Positions 15,324 to 24,902 of a stretch of DNA of 64,000 nucleotides are shown piece after piece. The DNA comes from Oscillospiraceae bacterium. Its GTDB lineage: Bacteria > Bacillota > Clostridia > Oscillospirales > Oscillospiraceae. The notes under the pieces are model-generated. The model was not told the origin of the DNA and made no database searches. It saw only the letters and a program-made list of their open reading frames with translations. The position numbers and the translations under genes were made by a program. Where the stretch lies: contig JAFWDU010000013.1 of NCBI GenBank assembly GCA_017516005.1, positions 1-64,000 of the forward strand, written 5' to 3'. Positions within the stretch are counted from its first letter, which is position 1. Each line of letters starts with the position of its first letter.

Positions 15324-15959
15324 TCAGCCCCGATTCATCCATGATTCATCAGAGGGGTTGTTGCGGAAACGGATCAGACGCTGCACATCTTCCGGGGCAA
15401 TATAGCCTTCATCCGCAGCGGCCTGGGCGATGACATCAAAATTCGTCAGGGAATAGTTGGTGACTTCTGCTGCCGCGAGCCGTTCCAGGCCCTTCTGCAT
15501 GCCGTAGGTAAAGATACTCACGATGCCGAGCACCTGTGCGCCGGCTTCCCGGAGTACATTGACCACTTCCAGAACGCTGCCACCGGTGGAGATGAGATCT
15601 TCCACAACCACGACCTTCTGTCCCGGTTCCAGTTTACCTTCGATCTGATTCTGTCTGCCGTGATCCTTGCTTCCGCTGCGTACATAGCCCATGGGAAGTC
15701 CCATGATGTGCGCGGTGATGGCTGCGTGGGCAATACCGGCGGTGGAGGTGCCCATAAGGACTTCTGCCTCCGGATAGTGCTTCCGAATCAGTTCCGCAAG
15801 GCCGTTTTCCACATGTCCGCGGACCTCCGGAGCAGTCAGGGTGAGACGGTTATCGCAGTAGACAGGGCTCTTGATGCCACTTGCCCAGGTAAACGGTTCC
15901 TGGGGCCGGAAAAACACAGCGCCGATTTTCAGTAGGTCTTTTGCAATCTGCAGTTCCAT
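15324..15959 (-). CDS. pyrE: Orotate phosphoribosyltransferase
   Basis: 211 residues from ATG 15959, preceded by GGAGGAG at seven bases; an ATG five codons earlier contains that site and is rejected. PRPP motif VVVVEDLISTGGS, and KDHGRQNQIEG is the flexible catalytic loop. Converts orotate to OMP. Packed against pyrF. Confidence 0.96.
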   Translation of the reverse strand: MELQIAKDLLKIGAVFFRPQEPFTWASGIKSPVYCDNRLTLTAPEVRGHVENGLAELIRKHYPEAEVLMGTSTAGIAHAAITAHIMGLPMGYVRSGSKDHGRQNQIEGKLEPGQKVVVVEDLISTGGSVLEVVNVLREAGAQVLGIVSIFTYGMQKGLERLAAAEVTNYSLTNFDVIAQAAADEGYIAPEDVQRLIRFRNNPSDESWMNRG

Positions 15960-15974
15960 ATGATGCTCCTCCAT

Positions 15975-16673
15975 TTATCCGACAAATTCCCGGACACAGC
16001 GCTCATACGCGGCGACAGGGTCTGCAGCCGCTGTAATGGGGCGTCCGACAACAATATAATCCGATCCGACGAGTTTTGCCTGGGCGGGCGTCATGACCCG
16101 TTTCTGGTCTCCGATCTCCCCGTCGGCAAAGCGGACGCCCGGGGTAACCGTGAGGAAGTCGCTGCCGCAGCAGGCATGCACCTCTGCTGCTTCCAACGGA
16201 GAGCAGACCACGCCGTCCAGACCGGCTTCCTTTGCTTTGGATGCGTAGTGCATGACTACCTGTTCCATGGGCTGATGAATCAGAAGATCTTCTTCCAGAT
16301 GCGCCTGATCTGTGCTTGTGAGCTGTGTAACCGCAATCAGGAGCGGACGGCTTCCGTCCGGCCGGGTCAGGCCTTCCAGCGCAGCTTCCATCATGGGGGT
16401 CGTTCCGGCTGCGTGGAGATTGCAGAGATCCACATCCAGACGGGAGAGTACAGCCATGGATTTTTTAACGGTGTTGGGGATATCATGCAGCTTCAGATCC
16501 AGAAAGATCTTATGGCCGCGGCGCTTGATTTCACGTACAATGGACGGACCTTCCGCATAATAGAGTTCCATGCCGATCTTCAGGAAGGGTTTTGCACCTT
16601 CGAACAGATCAAGAAAGGAGAAAACCTGGTCCGCTCCGGCAAAGTCACATGCAACAATTACATCTTTTCCCAT
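15975..16673 (-). CDS. pyrF: Orotidine 5'-phosphate decarboxylase
   Basis: 232 residues, type 1 enzyme. The catalytic Lys-Asp tetrad lies in FLDLKLHDIPNT; TPGVRFADG and VGRPIT bind phosphate. It makes UMP from OMP. Its start overlaps the pyrD 3' end by 16 bases, using GGAGGT inside pyrD. Confidence 0.97.
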   Translation of the reverse strand: MGKDVIVACDFAGADQVFSFLDLFEGAKPFLKIGMELYYAEGPSIVREIKRRGHKIFLDLKLHDIPNTVKKSMAVLSRLDVDLCNLHAAGTTPMMEAALEGLTRPDGSRPLLIAVTQLTSTDQAHLEEDLLIHQPMEQVVMHYASKAKEAGLDGVVCSPLEAAEVHACCGSDFLTVTPGVRFADGEIGDQKRVMTPAQAKLVGSDYIVVGRPITAAADPVAAYERCVREFVG

Positions 16674-17584
16674 TCAGAAGCACCTCCAATAATCTCATTT
16701 AGCTCTTTGATTCCGTATTCTTCCATAACGCGGGGGAGATCTGAAATAATGTCCCTGCAGGCGAAGGGATTGACAAGATTGGCGGCACCGACTTGCACGG
16801 CGGTGGCGCCGGCAAGCATCATCTCGATGACATTCTCTGCACTGGACACGCCGCCAAGTCCTACGACCGGGATGCAGACGGCTTTCGCCACCTGATAGAC
16901 CATCCGGACAGCCAGGGGAAAGACCGCCGGACCGGAAAGACCGCCGGTGGTATTGGCGAGAATCGGCCTGCGCGTACGAAGATCGATCCGCATGCTCAGC
17001 AGTGTATTGATCAGGCTCAGTCCATCGGCGCCCGCGTCCTCGCAGGCACGGGCGATAGAGACGATATCCGTTACATTGGGACTCAGCTTTACAATGACCG
17101 GCTTGGTTGTTACGGCCTTGACTGCCCGTGTCACTTCCGCGGCAGCATTGGGATCCGTACCAAAGCTCATGCCTTCGCCATGAACGTTGGGGCAGCTGAT
17201 ATTGACTTCCAGCCAGCCGATCTGAGGCTGAGGATCCAGCGCGGCACAAACGTCCACATATTCCTCGACAGAGAAGCCGGAGACATTAGCCATGACAGGC
17301 TTGGAAAAACATGTTTTCAGTCTGGGAAGTTCCCGGGAGATGACAGCGTCTACCCCCGGATTCTGCAGGCCGACAGAGTTGAGCATTCCGGAAGGCGCTT
17401 CCGCGATTCTGGGCGTGGGATTGCCGAACCGGGGCTCCCTTGTCGTGCCTTTGAAGGAGAAGGTGCCGAGACAGTTAATGTCATAGAGCTCAGCAAATTC
17501 ATATCCGAAACCAAAGGTGCCGGAAGCAGGAATGACCGGGTTGTCCAGTTCAATTCCGCAGAGATTCACACTCAGCGGTCCCAT
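16658..17584 (-). CDS. pyrD: Dihydroorotate dehydrogenase, catalytic subunit (class 1B)
   Basis: 308 residues, FMN-binding TIM barrel with PVIPASGTFGFGYE, the NISCPN motif, and an active-site Cys region as in NAD-dependent class 1B enzymes. Pairing with pyrK directly upstream supports the PyrD-PyrK heterotetramer that passes electrons to NAD+. Overlaps both neighbours. Confidence 0.96.
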   Translation of the reverse strand: MGPLSVNLCGIELDNPVIPASGTFGFGYEFAELYDINCLGTFSFKGTTREPRFGNPTPRIAEAPSGMLNSVGLQNPGVDAVISRELPRLKTCFSKPVMANVSGFSVEEYVDVCAALDPQPQIGWLEVNISCPNVHGEGMSFGTDPNAAAEVTRAVKAVTTKPVIVKLSPNVTDIVSIARACEDAGADGLSLINTLLSMRIDLRTRRPILANTTGGLSGPAVFPLAVRMVYQVAKAVCIPVVGLGGVSSAENVIEMMLAGATAVQVGAANLVNPFACRDIISDLPRVMEEYGIKELNEIIGGASEWEKM

Positions 17585-18309
17585 AGAATCTCCTCCTTCC
17601 GCAGTACCGGGCCGTCCCGGCAGATTCGTTTATAGCCGGTAACGGTCTTGCAGGAGCAGCCCATACAGGCACCAAATCCGCAGCCCATGCGCTCCTCAAA
17701 GCTGAACTGGCCGGAAGTGCGGCTGGCGCGATAGACAGCACGCAGCATGGGTTCCGGTCCGCAGACATAGAAGTGGGAGTAGCAAAGATCCGCCATTGGC
17801 CCCGTGACAAAGCCAGGTACGCCGCGGCTTCCGTCCGCTGTGGTGATGATCACCTTCGCGCCCAGATCCAGGAACTCCCGTTCATAGAATATTTCGGATG
17901 CGGTATTGAAGCCAAGAATGACCGTACAGCTGTGTCCGGCAGCGATCAGCTCCCTGCACAGCCAGTACATGGGTGGAACGCCTGCACCGCCTCCGAGGAG
18001 AAGCGGCGCGTCTCCGCTGACGCTCAGGTCGTATCCGTTGCCGAGACCAAGCAGCACATCCAGAGTTTCACCTTGCTTCATTTCCCGCAGGGCACGGGTG
18101 CCCTGACCGACGACCTTGTAAAGGAGCGTCAGTTCATCCTGCCGGCAGTCGCAGACGGAGATGGGGCGGCGGAGATAGAAGCCATCCAGCTTCAGATTCA
18201 CAAACTGACCCGGCTGAGTGACGGCACTGACGTCTCCTGAAAGCTTCAGTTCCATCATGGCGTCCGTCAGTGGCCGGTTTTCGGTAATTGTCAATACTTC
18301 CTGCTTCAT
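17572..18309 (-). CDS. pyrK: Dihydroorotate dehydrogenase electron-transfer subunit
   Basis: 245 residues. FAD-binding RRPISVCD, nucleotide-binding GGGAGVPPM, and a C-terminal 2Fe-2S ligand cluster in CGFGACMGCSC plus a later Cys (KRICRDGPV). It transfers electrons from PyrD to NAD+. ATGA overlap with carB. Confidence 0.96.
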   Translation of the reverse strand: MKQEVLTITENRPLTDAMMELKLSGDVSAVTQPGQFVNLKLDGFYLRRPISVCDCRQDELTLLYKVVGQGTRALREMKQGETLDVLLGLGNGYDLSVSGDAPLLLGGGAGVPPMYWLCRELIAAGHSCTVILGFNTASEIFYEREFLDLGAKVIITTADGSRGVPGFVTGPMADLCYSHFYVCGPEPMLRAVYRASRTSGQFSFEERMGCGFGACMGCSCKTVTGYKRICRDGPVLRKEEILWDR

Positions 18310-21300
18310 TTCGCGTCAATGGTGGAGACCGTGATGGTGGTTTCTTCCAGCACGTCAAGCAGGACACGAACAGTATCGAGAGATGTGAAAATCGTGACGT
18401 TGTTCTCCGTTGCCGTGCGGCGGATCTGAACGCCGTCCTCATAGTGCACGCCGGAGAGAATGGCGCGGGTATTGATGATGTAGCTCACATAGCCGGCGCG
18501 GATGGAGTCCAGAATCTCCGTGCTGCCTTCCGACAGCTTTCCGCGGATTCTGGTACGGATTCCGTGATCCTTCATGAACTGGCCGGTGAGGGAAGTGGCC
18601 TCAATGTTGAAGCCCATATCATAGAAGCGGCGGACAAGGGGAAGCGCCTCTGCCTTGTCTTCATCCGCCAGGGTGACCAGAACGGTACCGTAGTTTTTGA
18701 GCTCGATTCCGCTGGCAATCAGTGCCTTGTAAAGGGCGCGGGAGAGTTTGTTGTCGTATCCGATGGCCTCACCGGTGGATTTCATCTCCGGGCTGAGATA
18801 GGCATCAAGACCCTTGATCTTGTTGAAGGAGAAGACGGGAACTTTGACGTAATAGCGCTTTTTCTCCTCGGGATACAGGCTGAAGAAGCCCTGTTCCTTC
18901 AGACTCTTACCCAGGATGACCTCCGTTGCGATGTCTGCAAGGGAGTATCCGGTTGCCTTGGACAGGAAGGGAACCGTGCGGGAGGAGCGGGGATTGACTT
19001 CAATGATGTAGACATTCTCATCCTTGTCCACAATGAACTGAATGTTGAACAGGCCGACAATGCCGATGCCGGGGCCGAGTTTCTTGGCGTACTGCAGGAT
19101 AATTCCCTTTACCTTGTCGGAGATGGAGAAAGAGGGGTAGACGCTGATGGAGTCGCCGGAGTGAACGCCCGTACGCTCCACAAGCTCCATGATACCGGGG
19201 ACAAACACATCTCTGCCGTCGCAGATGGCGTCGACTTCCACTTCCTTGCCCTGGATATACTTGTCCACAAGAACCGGCTTGTCCACGTCCACTTCCACGG
19301 CGGTTTTCAGATAATGACGGAGCATGGTCTCGTTTGCCACAATCTCCATGGCACGGCCGCCCAGAACGAAGCTGGGACGAACCAGAACGGGGTATCCGAT
19401 TTCGGCTGCAGCGCGGACGCCGTCCTCAATGTTGGTGACCGCAGTGCCGCGGGGCTGGGGAATGTTCAGGCTGTGGAGAAGCTTTTCAAAGCTGTCCCGG
19501 TTTTCGGCGCGTTCGATGGCTTCGCAGTCTGTGCCGATGATATTGACATTCCGGAGCATCAGGGGCTCAGCCAGGTTGATCGCGGTTTGTCCGCCAAGAG
19601 AGGCGATAACGCCTTCCGGCTGCTCGAAGTCTACAATGGCCATCACATCTTCCGGTGTGAGCGGCTCAAAGTAAAGCTTGTCTGCAGTTGTATAGTCCGT
19701 GGAAACAGTTTCCGGGTTGTTGTTGATAATGATCGCCTCATAACCGGCACGCTTGATGGTCTGCACCGCATGGACTGTGGAATAGTCAAATTCCACACCC
19801 TGTCCGATGAGGATGGGGCCGGCACCGAGCACCAGAATCTTCTTTTTGTCCGTAAGTCTGGAGTCATTCTGTCCGCTGTAGGAGGAGTAAAGATAGGCAA
19901 TGTACTTTCCGGTATGAAGGGTATCCACCATGCGGAAGACGGGAACGATGCCTTTTTCCTTGCGCAGGTGATAGATGGAGATCTCGTCCACATTCCAGAG
20001 AGCGGCAATCATCTTGTCTGAAAAGCCCATCTTCTTGGCCTGGAGCAGAATGTCAAGATCCATGGGATGATCCCGAAGGGTATTTTCCATCTGAACGATT
20101 TTCTGAATGGATTCCAGGAACAGTTCCGTGATCATAGTGACGCGATGCAGCGTTTCCACGCTGGTGCCGAGGCGCAGAAGCTGCGCAATGGCGAAAATAT
20201 TGTCGCTGCGGAATTCGGAAATGTAGTCCAGAAGTTCCTGCTCGCTCATGCTGTCGAATTTCGGGAGGTGCAGATGATGTACGCCGATTTCCAGAGAACG
20301 TACGGATTTGAGAGTGCATTCCTCCAGATTGGAGCCGATGCCCATGACCTCTCCGGTGGCCTTCATCTGTGTGCCGAGGGTGTTGGGAACTTCCGTGAAT
20401 TTATCAAAGGGGAAGCGGGGGAATTTCGCCACAATATAGTCAAGACTGGGCTCGATGGCGGCGGTTCCGCCTGCGACCGGAATATCCTCAAGCGCCATGC
20501 CGAGAGCGATTTTTGCGGTGACTCTGGCAATGGGATAGCCGCTTGCCTTGGAGGCCAGGGCGGAGGAGCGGGAAACACGGGGATTGACTTCAATCAGGAA
20601 GTATTCCGAAGAAGTGGGATTCAGAGCAAACTGCACATTGCAGCCGCCTTCGATTTTCAGTTCCCGGATAATCTTGATTGCGGAATCATTGAGCATCTTC
20701 AGATCCTTGTCGTTCAGGGACAGAATCGGAGCAACCACGATGGAGTCACCGGTGTGGACACCGACGGGATCCACATTTTCCATACCGCAGATGGTGATTG
20801 CCGTGTCATTGGAATCCCGCATGACTTCGAATTCGATTTCCTTGTAGCCTTTCACGCTCTTTTCCACCAGAACCTGATGGACAGGGGAGAGCTTGAAGGC
20901 ATTCAGCGCGATATCATAGAGTTCCTGCTCGTTTTCCGCGAAGCCACCGCCGGTGCCGCCCAGCGTGAAAGCCGGACGAAGAACGACGGGATAGCCGATA
21001 TCCAGCGCAGCCTTTTTCGCCTCCTCGATGGAGTAGGTGATTTCGGAAGGAATAACCGGCTCGCCGATGGATTGGCACATTTCCTTAAACAGCTCACGGT
21101 CTTCCGCGCGTTCAATACTGTCGGAACTGGTTCCAAGAAGCTCCACACCGCACTCTCTGAGGATGCCTTTGCGCTCCAGCTGCATGGCCATATTCAGGCC
21201 GGTCTGACCGCCGATGCCGGGGACAATGGCATCCGGACGCTCGTAGCGGAGAATTTTCGCAATGTATTCCAGAGTCAGAGGCTCCATGTAGACCTTGTCC

Positions 21301-21482
21301 GCGATGGAAGTGTCGGTCATGATGGTGGCGGGATTGGAATTGACCAGAACCACTTCATAACCCTCTTCCTTTAGGGCAAGGCAGGCCTGTGTGCCCGCAT
21401 AATCAAATTCGGCAGCCTGACCGATGACGATGGGGCCGGAGCCGATGATCAGCACTTTTTTAATGTCCGTTCTTTTTGCCAT
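18306..21482 (-). CDS. carB: Carbamoyl-phosphate synthase large subunit
   Basis: 1058 residues. The start at ATG 21482 (MAKRTDIKK) is preceded by GGAGGAA; an in-frame upstream extension overlapping pyrC is rejected. Two tandem ATP-grasp halves are visible, each opening with a dinucleotide-like loop (IIGSGPIVIGQ and VLGAGPILIGQ), followed by a C-terminal MGS-like allosteric domain. It uses ammonia delivered by the small subunit CarA, which is not encoded here, to make carbamoyl phosphate. The start lies within the last codons of pyrC (23-base overlap). Confidence 0.97.
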   Translation of the reverse strand: MAKRTDIKKVLIIGSGPIVIGQAAEFDYAGTQACLALKEEGYEVVLVNSNPATIMTDTSIADKVYMEPLTLEYIAKILRYERPDAIVPGIGGQTGLNMAMQLERKGILRECGVELLGTSSDSIERAEDRELFKEMCQSIGEPVIPSEITYSIEEAKKAALDIGYPVVLRPAFTLGGTGGGFAENEQELYDIALNAFKLSPVHQVLVEKSVKGYKEIEFEVMRDSNDTAITICGMENVDPVGVHTGDSIVVAPILSLNDKDLKMLNDSAIKIIRELKIEGGCNVQFALNPTSSEYFLIEVNPRVSRSSALASKASGYPIARVTAKIALGMALEDIPVAGGTAAIEPSLDYIVAKFPRFPFDKFTEVPNTLGTQMKATGEVMGIGSNLEECTLKSVRSLEIGVHHLHLPKFDSMSEQELLDYISEFRSDNIFAIAQLLRLGTSVETLHRVTMITELFLESIQKIVQMENTLRDHPMDLDILLQAKKMGFSDKMIAALWNVDEISIYHLRKEKGIVPVFRMVDTLHTGKYIAYLYSSYSGQNDSRLTDKKKILVLGAGPILIGQGVEFDYSTVHAVQTIKRAGYEAIIINNNPETVSTDYTTADKLYFEPLTPEDVMAIVDFEQPEGVIASLGGQTAINLAEPLMLRNVNIIGTDCEAIERAENRDSFEKLLHSLNIPQPRGTAVTNIEDGVRAAAEIGYPVLVRPSFVLGGRAMEIVANETMLRHYLKTAVEVDVDKPVLVDKYIQGKEVEVDAICDGRDVFVPGIMELVERTGVHSGDSISVYPSFSISDKVKGIILQYAKKLGPGIGIVGLFNIQFIVDKDENVYIIEVNPRSSRTVPFLSKATGYSLADIATEVILGKSLKEQGFFSLYPEEKKRYYVKVPVFSFNKIKGLDAYLSPEMKSTGEAIGYDNKLSRALYKALIASGIELKNYGTVLVTLADEDKAEALPLVRRFYDMGFNIEATSLTGQFMKDHGIRTRIRGKLSEGSTEILDSIRAGYVSYIINTRAILSGVHYEDGVQIRRTATENNVTIFTSLDTVRVLLDVLEETTITVSTIDAK

Positions 21483-22695
21483 GTTCGATTCCTCCGTTTT
21501 CCTGATAGACTGTCTGCCCATGGCAGACGGTTTGTTTGCATGTTCCGTATACCTCCATGCCCGCAAAGGGGGTTGCGCGGCCCATGGAGACAAATTTTGA
21601 CGGGTCAATTACGTAGGACTCACTGAGGTCCCAGATGGAGTAGTCGTCCTGCAGGGGAATTCCAAATCGTCGCCGCGGATTGCGGCTCAGCAGATCCGTC
21701 AGCTTTGACAGAGTCAGAATCCCGGGAAGGACCAGCTTCGTATACAGAACCGGAAACGCGGTTTCCAGTCCCACAATCCCAAAGGGACTGCCTTTGAGTC
21801 CTTTTGACTTTTCCTCTGCGCTGTGAGGCGCATGGTCGGTTGCAATCATCTCAATGGTGCCGTCCAGGATCCCTTCCAGAAGCGCCTGCTGATCCGAGGC
21901 AGACCGGAGCGGCGGGTTCATTTTGAATCTGCCGTCCTCCTGAAGATCAGAATCATTAAGAGTCAGATAGTGGGGAGCTGTTTCGCAGCTGACATCCACG
22001 CCTGTTTTCTTTGCCTGACGGATCAGTTCAACGCTCTGCGCGCAGGAGACGTGACATACGTGGTAGCGCACGCCGGTCTTTGCGGCAAGATCCAGATCTC
22101 TGGCGATCGGTCCCCATTCACTTTCAGAGCAGATGCCCGCATGGCCATGCGCGGCGGCGTAGGCTCCTTCGTGAATGTAACCGCCCCGAAGAAGCCGGTT
22201 GTCTTCACAATGTGCGGCAATGATCTTTCCGAGTTCTTTTGCGGTCCTCATCGCTTCCAGCATCATCTCTTCCGACTGCACGCCCCTGCCGTCATCGGAA
22301 AAGGCGATAACGTCCGGCGCGAGTCCGGCCAGGTCCGCGAGAGCATCGCCTTTCTCCCCAACGGTTATTGCACCGTAGGGAAGAACCTGTATGCAGGCGT
22401 CCTTCCGGATCAGATCAAGTTCCGGCTGCAGATTCTCAGGGGAATCCGGCACCGGGTTCAGATTCGGCATGGCGCATACTGCCGTGTAGCCGCCGGCAGC
22501 TGCTGCATTGGATCCGGAGCGGATGGTCTCCTTATAAGAAAAACCCGGCTCACGAAAGTGCACATGCACATCGCAGAAGCCGGGAAACAGGAGAATTGAG
22601 GAAGAATTGAACAGGGAAGCGGCCCCCTCGTTCAGAACGGGAAGCTGGGAAGACTGATCCAAGCCACAGGACTGAATGTGATTGTTCCGTGCCAT
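21460..22695 (-). CDS. pyrC: Dihydroorotase (class I, cyclic amidohydrolase)
   Basis: 411 residues from ATG 22695, with AGGAGG six bases upstream. Metal-binding DVHVHFREPG (HxH) near residue 60, further His in AAHCEDN and HVSC, and MIATDHAPH provide the binuclear zinc site. Converts carbamoyl aspartate to dihydroorotate. First gene of the operon. The reading frame is open further upstream through the leader terminator to ATGs at 22764 and 22758, which could encode an in-frame leader. Confidence 0.95.
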   Translation of the reverse strand: MARNNHIQSCGLDQSSQLPVLNEGAASLFNSSSILLFPGFCDVHVHFREPGFSYKETIRSGSNAAAAGGYTAVCAMPNLNPVPDSPENLQPELDLIRKDACIQVLPYGAITVGEKGDALADLAGLAPDVIAFSDDGRGVQSEEMMLEAMRTAKELGKIIAAHCEDNRLLRGGYIHEGAYAAAHGHAGICSESEWGPIARDLDLAAKTGVRYHVCHVSCAQSVELIRQAKKTGVDVSCETAPHYLTLNDSDLQEDGRFKMNPPLRSASDQQALLEGILDGTIEMIATDHAPHSAEEKSKGLKGSPFGIVGLETAFPVLYTKLVLPGILTLSKLTDLLSRNPRRRFGIPLQDDYSIWDLSESYVIDPSKFVSMGRATPFAGMEVYGTCKQTVCHGQTVYQENGGIEHGKKNGH

Positions 22696-22716
22696 AGCTG
22701 CCTCCTTCCAGATATG

Positions 22717-22744
22717 AAAAAAACCTTGCCGCAGACCGGCAGGG
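22717..22744 (-). terminator. Leader attenuator upstream of pyrC
   Basis: CCCTGCCG (22744-22737) pairs with CGGCAAGG (22731-22724, one mismatch), followed by seven U (22723-22717). It lies between promoter and pyrC ribosome site, so termination would silence the operon. The segment 22768-22775 (minus TCGGCAGG) can pair with 22736-22743 and prevent the terminator. Confidence 0.75.
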
Positions 22745-22802
22745 CTTCGCGTTCTCATGAGCATTTCCTGCCGAAGCGGAAACCGCCGCTCAAGTTGCAA
22801 TA

Positions 22803-22831
22803 AGTATAGTATTCAGCCGGTACCTTGTCAA
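22803..22831 (-). promoter_or_regulatory. Sigma-A promoter of the pyrimidine operon
   Basis: TTGACA (22831-22826), 17-base spacer, TATACT (22808-22803). Leader of about 100 nt before pyrC. No PyrR-binding consensus (AGUCCAGAGAGGCU-like) was found. Confidence 0.82.
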
Positions 22832-22859
22832 TTGATTTTTCCTCGTCCTGGCATAATTC

Positions 22860-22891
22860 GGCAAAAGGGGAAAAGCCGAAGCTTTTCCCCT
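22860..22891 (-). terminator. Intrinsic terminator of potABCD
   Basis: AGGGGAAAAGC pairs perfectly with GCTTTTCCCCT across a TTCG loop, followed by TTTT on the minus strand. Confidence 0.88.
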
Positions 22892-22921
22892 GAATACTTT
22901 TGTCAGATTCGGCAATGGGCC

Positions 22922-24037
22922 TCAGCTGATCTTCAGCGTCTCCCAAAGCGTAGTGATGTAGCTCAGCGTATCCGGATCCAGATTGCGGTAGGCGTACTCG
23001 TTGTAGAGCTCGGAGAAATTCTCAATGCCGGGGTAGAGAATGGCAATGGCATCTTCGCCCAGTTCTTCCTGATAGTCCTCACTGTCGTAAACAAGGGAGT
23101 TGGGGGAGGCGTAATAGATGTACTCGGCGTTCGCGATTGCAGGCTCCTCAGAAAGCATATAGTTGATGAAGATCTCTGCCAGTTCCTTGTTCTGGCAGCA
23201 GGAGGGGATGCACATTGCGTCCACAAAGTAATTGGTGCGTTCGGGATAATAGAACTGCAGGTCCACGGAATCGCTCTGATTGTCGAGCATGGTGAAGTAG
23301 TCGCCGGCGTAGTAGGCTGCAATGGCCGCCTCACCGGACTCCATCATGTTGTAGACCTCATCCATGACATAACTCTTGATCATGGGAGACTGGGTCTTGA
23401 GCTCCTGCAGAGCGGCATCCCAGTTGGCGTGATCTGTGCTGTTTACATCCAGCCCAAGCTTATACTGTGCGGTGGCAAAGGCGTCGCGGGAATTGTTGAA
23501 CTGCAGAATGTTGCCTGCATACTTCTCATTCCACATCAGATCCCAGTCGCCGACATCCGCCTCATCGACCACGTTGGCGTCATAGATAATGCCGACAACG
23601 CCGTAGGTGTAGGGAACCGTATACTGGTTGTCAGGATCATAGTAAAGACCGCGGAAGCTCTCGTCAATATACTGATAGTTGGGGATGTTGTCGTAATTCA
23701 GAGGAAGAAGCATCCCTTCGTCCTTCATTCTTGCAATCATATAGTCGGAGGGAATGATCACGTCATAGCTGACAGCGCCGCTGGACAGCTTTGCATACAT
23801 ATCCTCATTGCTCTGATAGGTGGTATAGCGCACGGTGATCTTGGCTCCGTAGGTCTGCTGATACCATTCCTTGAACGCAGCGATGGTGTCCAGGGTGCCT
23901 TCGGATCCGTCGGAGATGTATTCGCCCCAGTTGTACACATTCAGGACAAGGGACTTGGATTTGCCGCAGGAGGACAGAGTCAGCAGAGCGCTGAGCATAA
24001 GCACAAGGCTCAGGAGGACGCAGATTGTTTTCTTCAT
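22922..24037 (-). CDS. potD: Spermidine/putrescine ABC transporter, binding protein
   Basis: 371 residues from ATG 24037 (MKKTICVLL), with AAGGAG upstream; longer frames overlap potC and lack a site. Lipoprotein signal with lipobox LSSC. LNVYNWGEYI at the mature N-terminus and IIPSDYMIARM are hallmarks of PotD/PotF-type polyamine-binding proteins. It delivers polyamines to PotB/PotC. Last gene of the operon, followed by a terminator. Confidence 0.94.
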   Translation of the reverse strand: MKKTICVLLSLVLMLSALLTLSSCGKSKSLVLNVYNWGEYISDGSEGTLDTIAAFKEWYQQTYGAKITVRYTTYQSNEDMYAKLSSGAVSYDVIIPSDYMIARMKDEGMLLPLNYDNIPNYQYIDESFRGLYYDPDNQYTVPYTYGVVGIIYDANVVDEADVGDWDLMWNEKYAGNILQFNNSRDAFATAQYKLGLDVNSTDHANWDAALQELKTQSPMIKSYVMDEVYNMMESGEAAIAAYYAGDYFTMLDNQSDSVDLQFYYPERTNYFVDAMCIPSCCQNKELAEIFINYMLSEEPAIANAEYIYYASPNSLVYDSEDYQEELGEDAIAILYPGIENFSELYNEYAYRNLDPDTLSYITTLWETLKIS

Positions 24038-24041
24038 GGAT

Positions 24042-24884
24042 TTATAGCTCCTTTTTTGCATGATTTGCTTTCTTTCTGGATCTGGCTTCCCGGATCGTCT
24101 GTGCCGTGTTGGCATCGAAGACGTTGGAGAGAAGCAGCAGTGCCAGAATCACGAAGAAGATGATGGTTGCGAGGGCGTACATCTTCGGAGTGACGGTTTT
24201 CTTTGTCATGTTATAGATGCGGATGGGAAGAGTCTGGAAACCGTTTCCCGTTGTGAAATAGCTGATGACAAAGTCGTCCAGGGACAGGGTGAAGGCCATG
24301 ATGAGTCCCGTTATGATGCCAGGCATGATTTCGGGAACTTCTACCTTAAGAAAGGCCTTGATCGGTGTGCAGCCGAGATCCATGGCGGCTTCCGGAAGCG
24401 AAGCGTCCATCTGCTGGATTTTCGGCAGCACCTGAAGAATGACATAGGGCAGGCAGAACGTAATATGGGCGATGAGCATGGTGCCGAAGTTCAGGCTTGT
24501 TGCGGCTCCGAAGAAACGGCCGACAAAGACGAACATCAGCATAAGGGAGATGCCGGTGATAATATCCGGGTTGATCATGGGAATATTAGTAACCGCATCC
24601 ATGGCAACGCGAAGATAACGCTTTTTCAGCCGATGCATGCCGACCGCTGCGGCAGTGCCCATGACGGTGGAGATGATGGAGGCGCTGACCGCGAGGATCA
24701 GTGTGTTCTTCACGGAACTCAGGGTTTCCGAATCACGGAAGAGTTCCCGGTACCAGTGCATAGAGAAGGAGGAGAACACGCTCAGACTCTTGGAAGAGTT
24801 AAAAGAGAAAACCAGGAGAATCGCGATCGGCGCAAAGAGAAAGAGAAGAATCAGCGCTGTGTAGATTCTGGAGACATGCTTCAT
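24042..24884 (-). CDS. potC: Spermidine/putrescine ABC transporter permease
   Basis: 280 residues with six membrane segments. The EAA loop EAAMDLGCTPIKAFLKVEVP and the C-terminal SLDDFVISYF segment are typical of PotC. AGGAGG upstream. It forms the channel with PotB. Confidence 0.94.
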   Translation of the reverse strand: MKHVSRIYTALILLFLFAPIAILLVFSFNSSKSLSVFSSFSMHWYRELFRDSETLSSVKNTLILAVSASIISTVMGTAAAVGMHRLKKRYLRVAMDAVTNIPMINPDIITGISLMLMFVFVGRFFGAATSLNFGTMLIAHITFCLPYVILQVLPKIQQMDASLPEAAMDLGCTPIKAFLKVEVPEIMPGIITGLIMAFTLSLDDFVISYFTTGNGFQTLPIRIYNMTKKTVTPKMYALATIIFFVILALLLLSNVFDANTAQTIREARSRKKANHAKKEL

Positions 24885-24902
24885 TTCGACTCAAACCTCC
24901 TC

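Noticed and set aside
18288-21374. Two long open frames (577 and 435 residues) on the plus strand opposite carB
   Set aside because: They lie wholly antisense to the well-supported carB, lack ribosome sites and have no family features; the opposite strand of GC-biased codons stays open.
22717-22796. PyrR-binding antiterminator in the pyr leader
   Set aside because: The conserved PyrR loop and purine-rich bulge sequences are absent, although a terminator is present.
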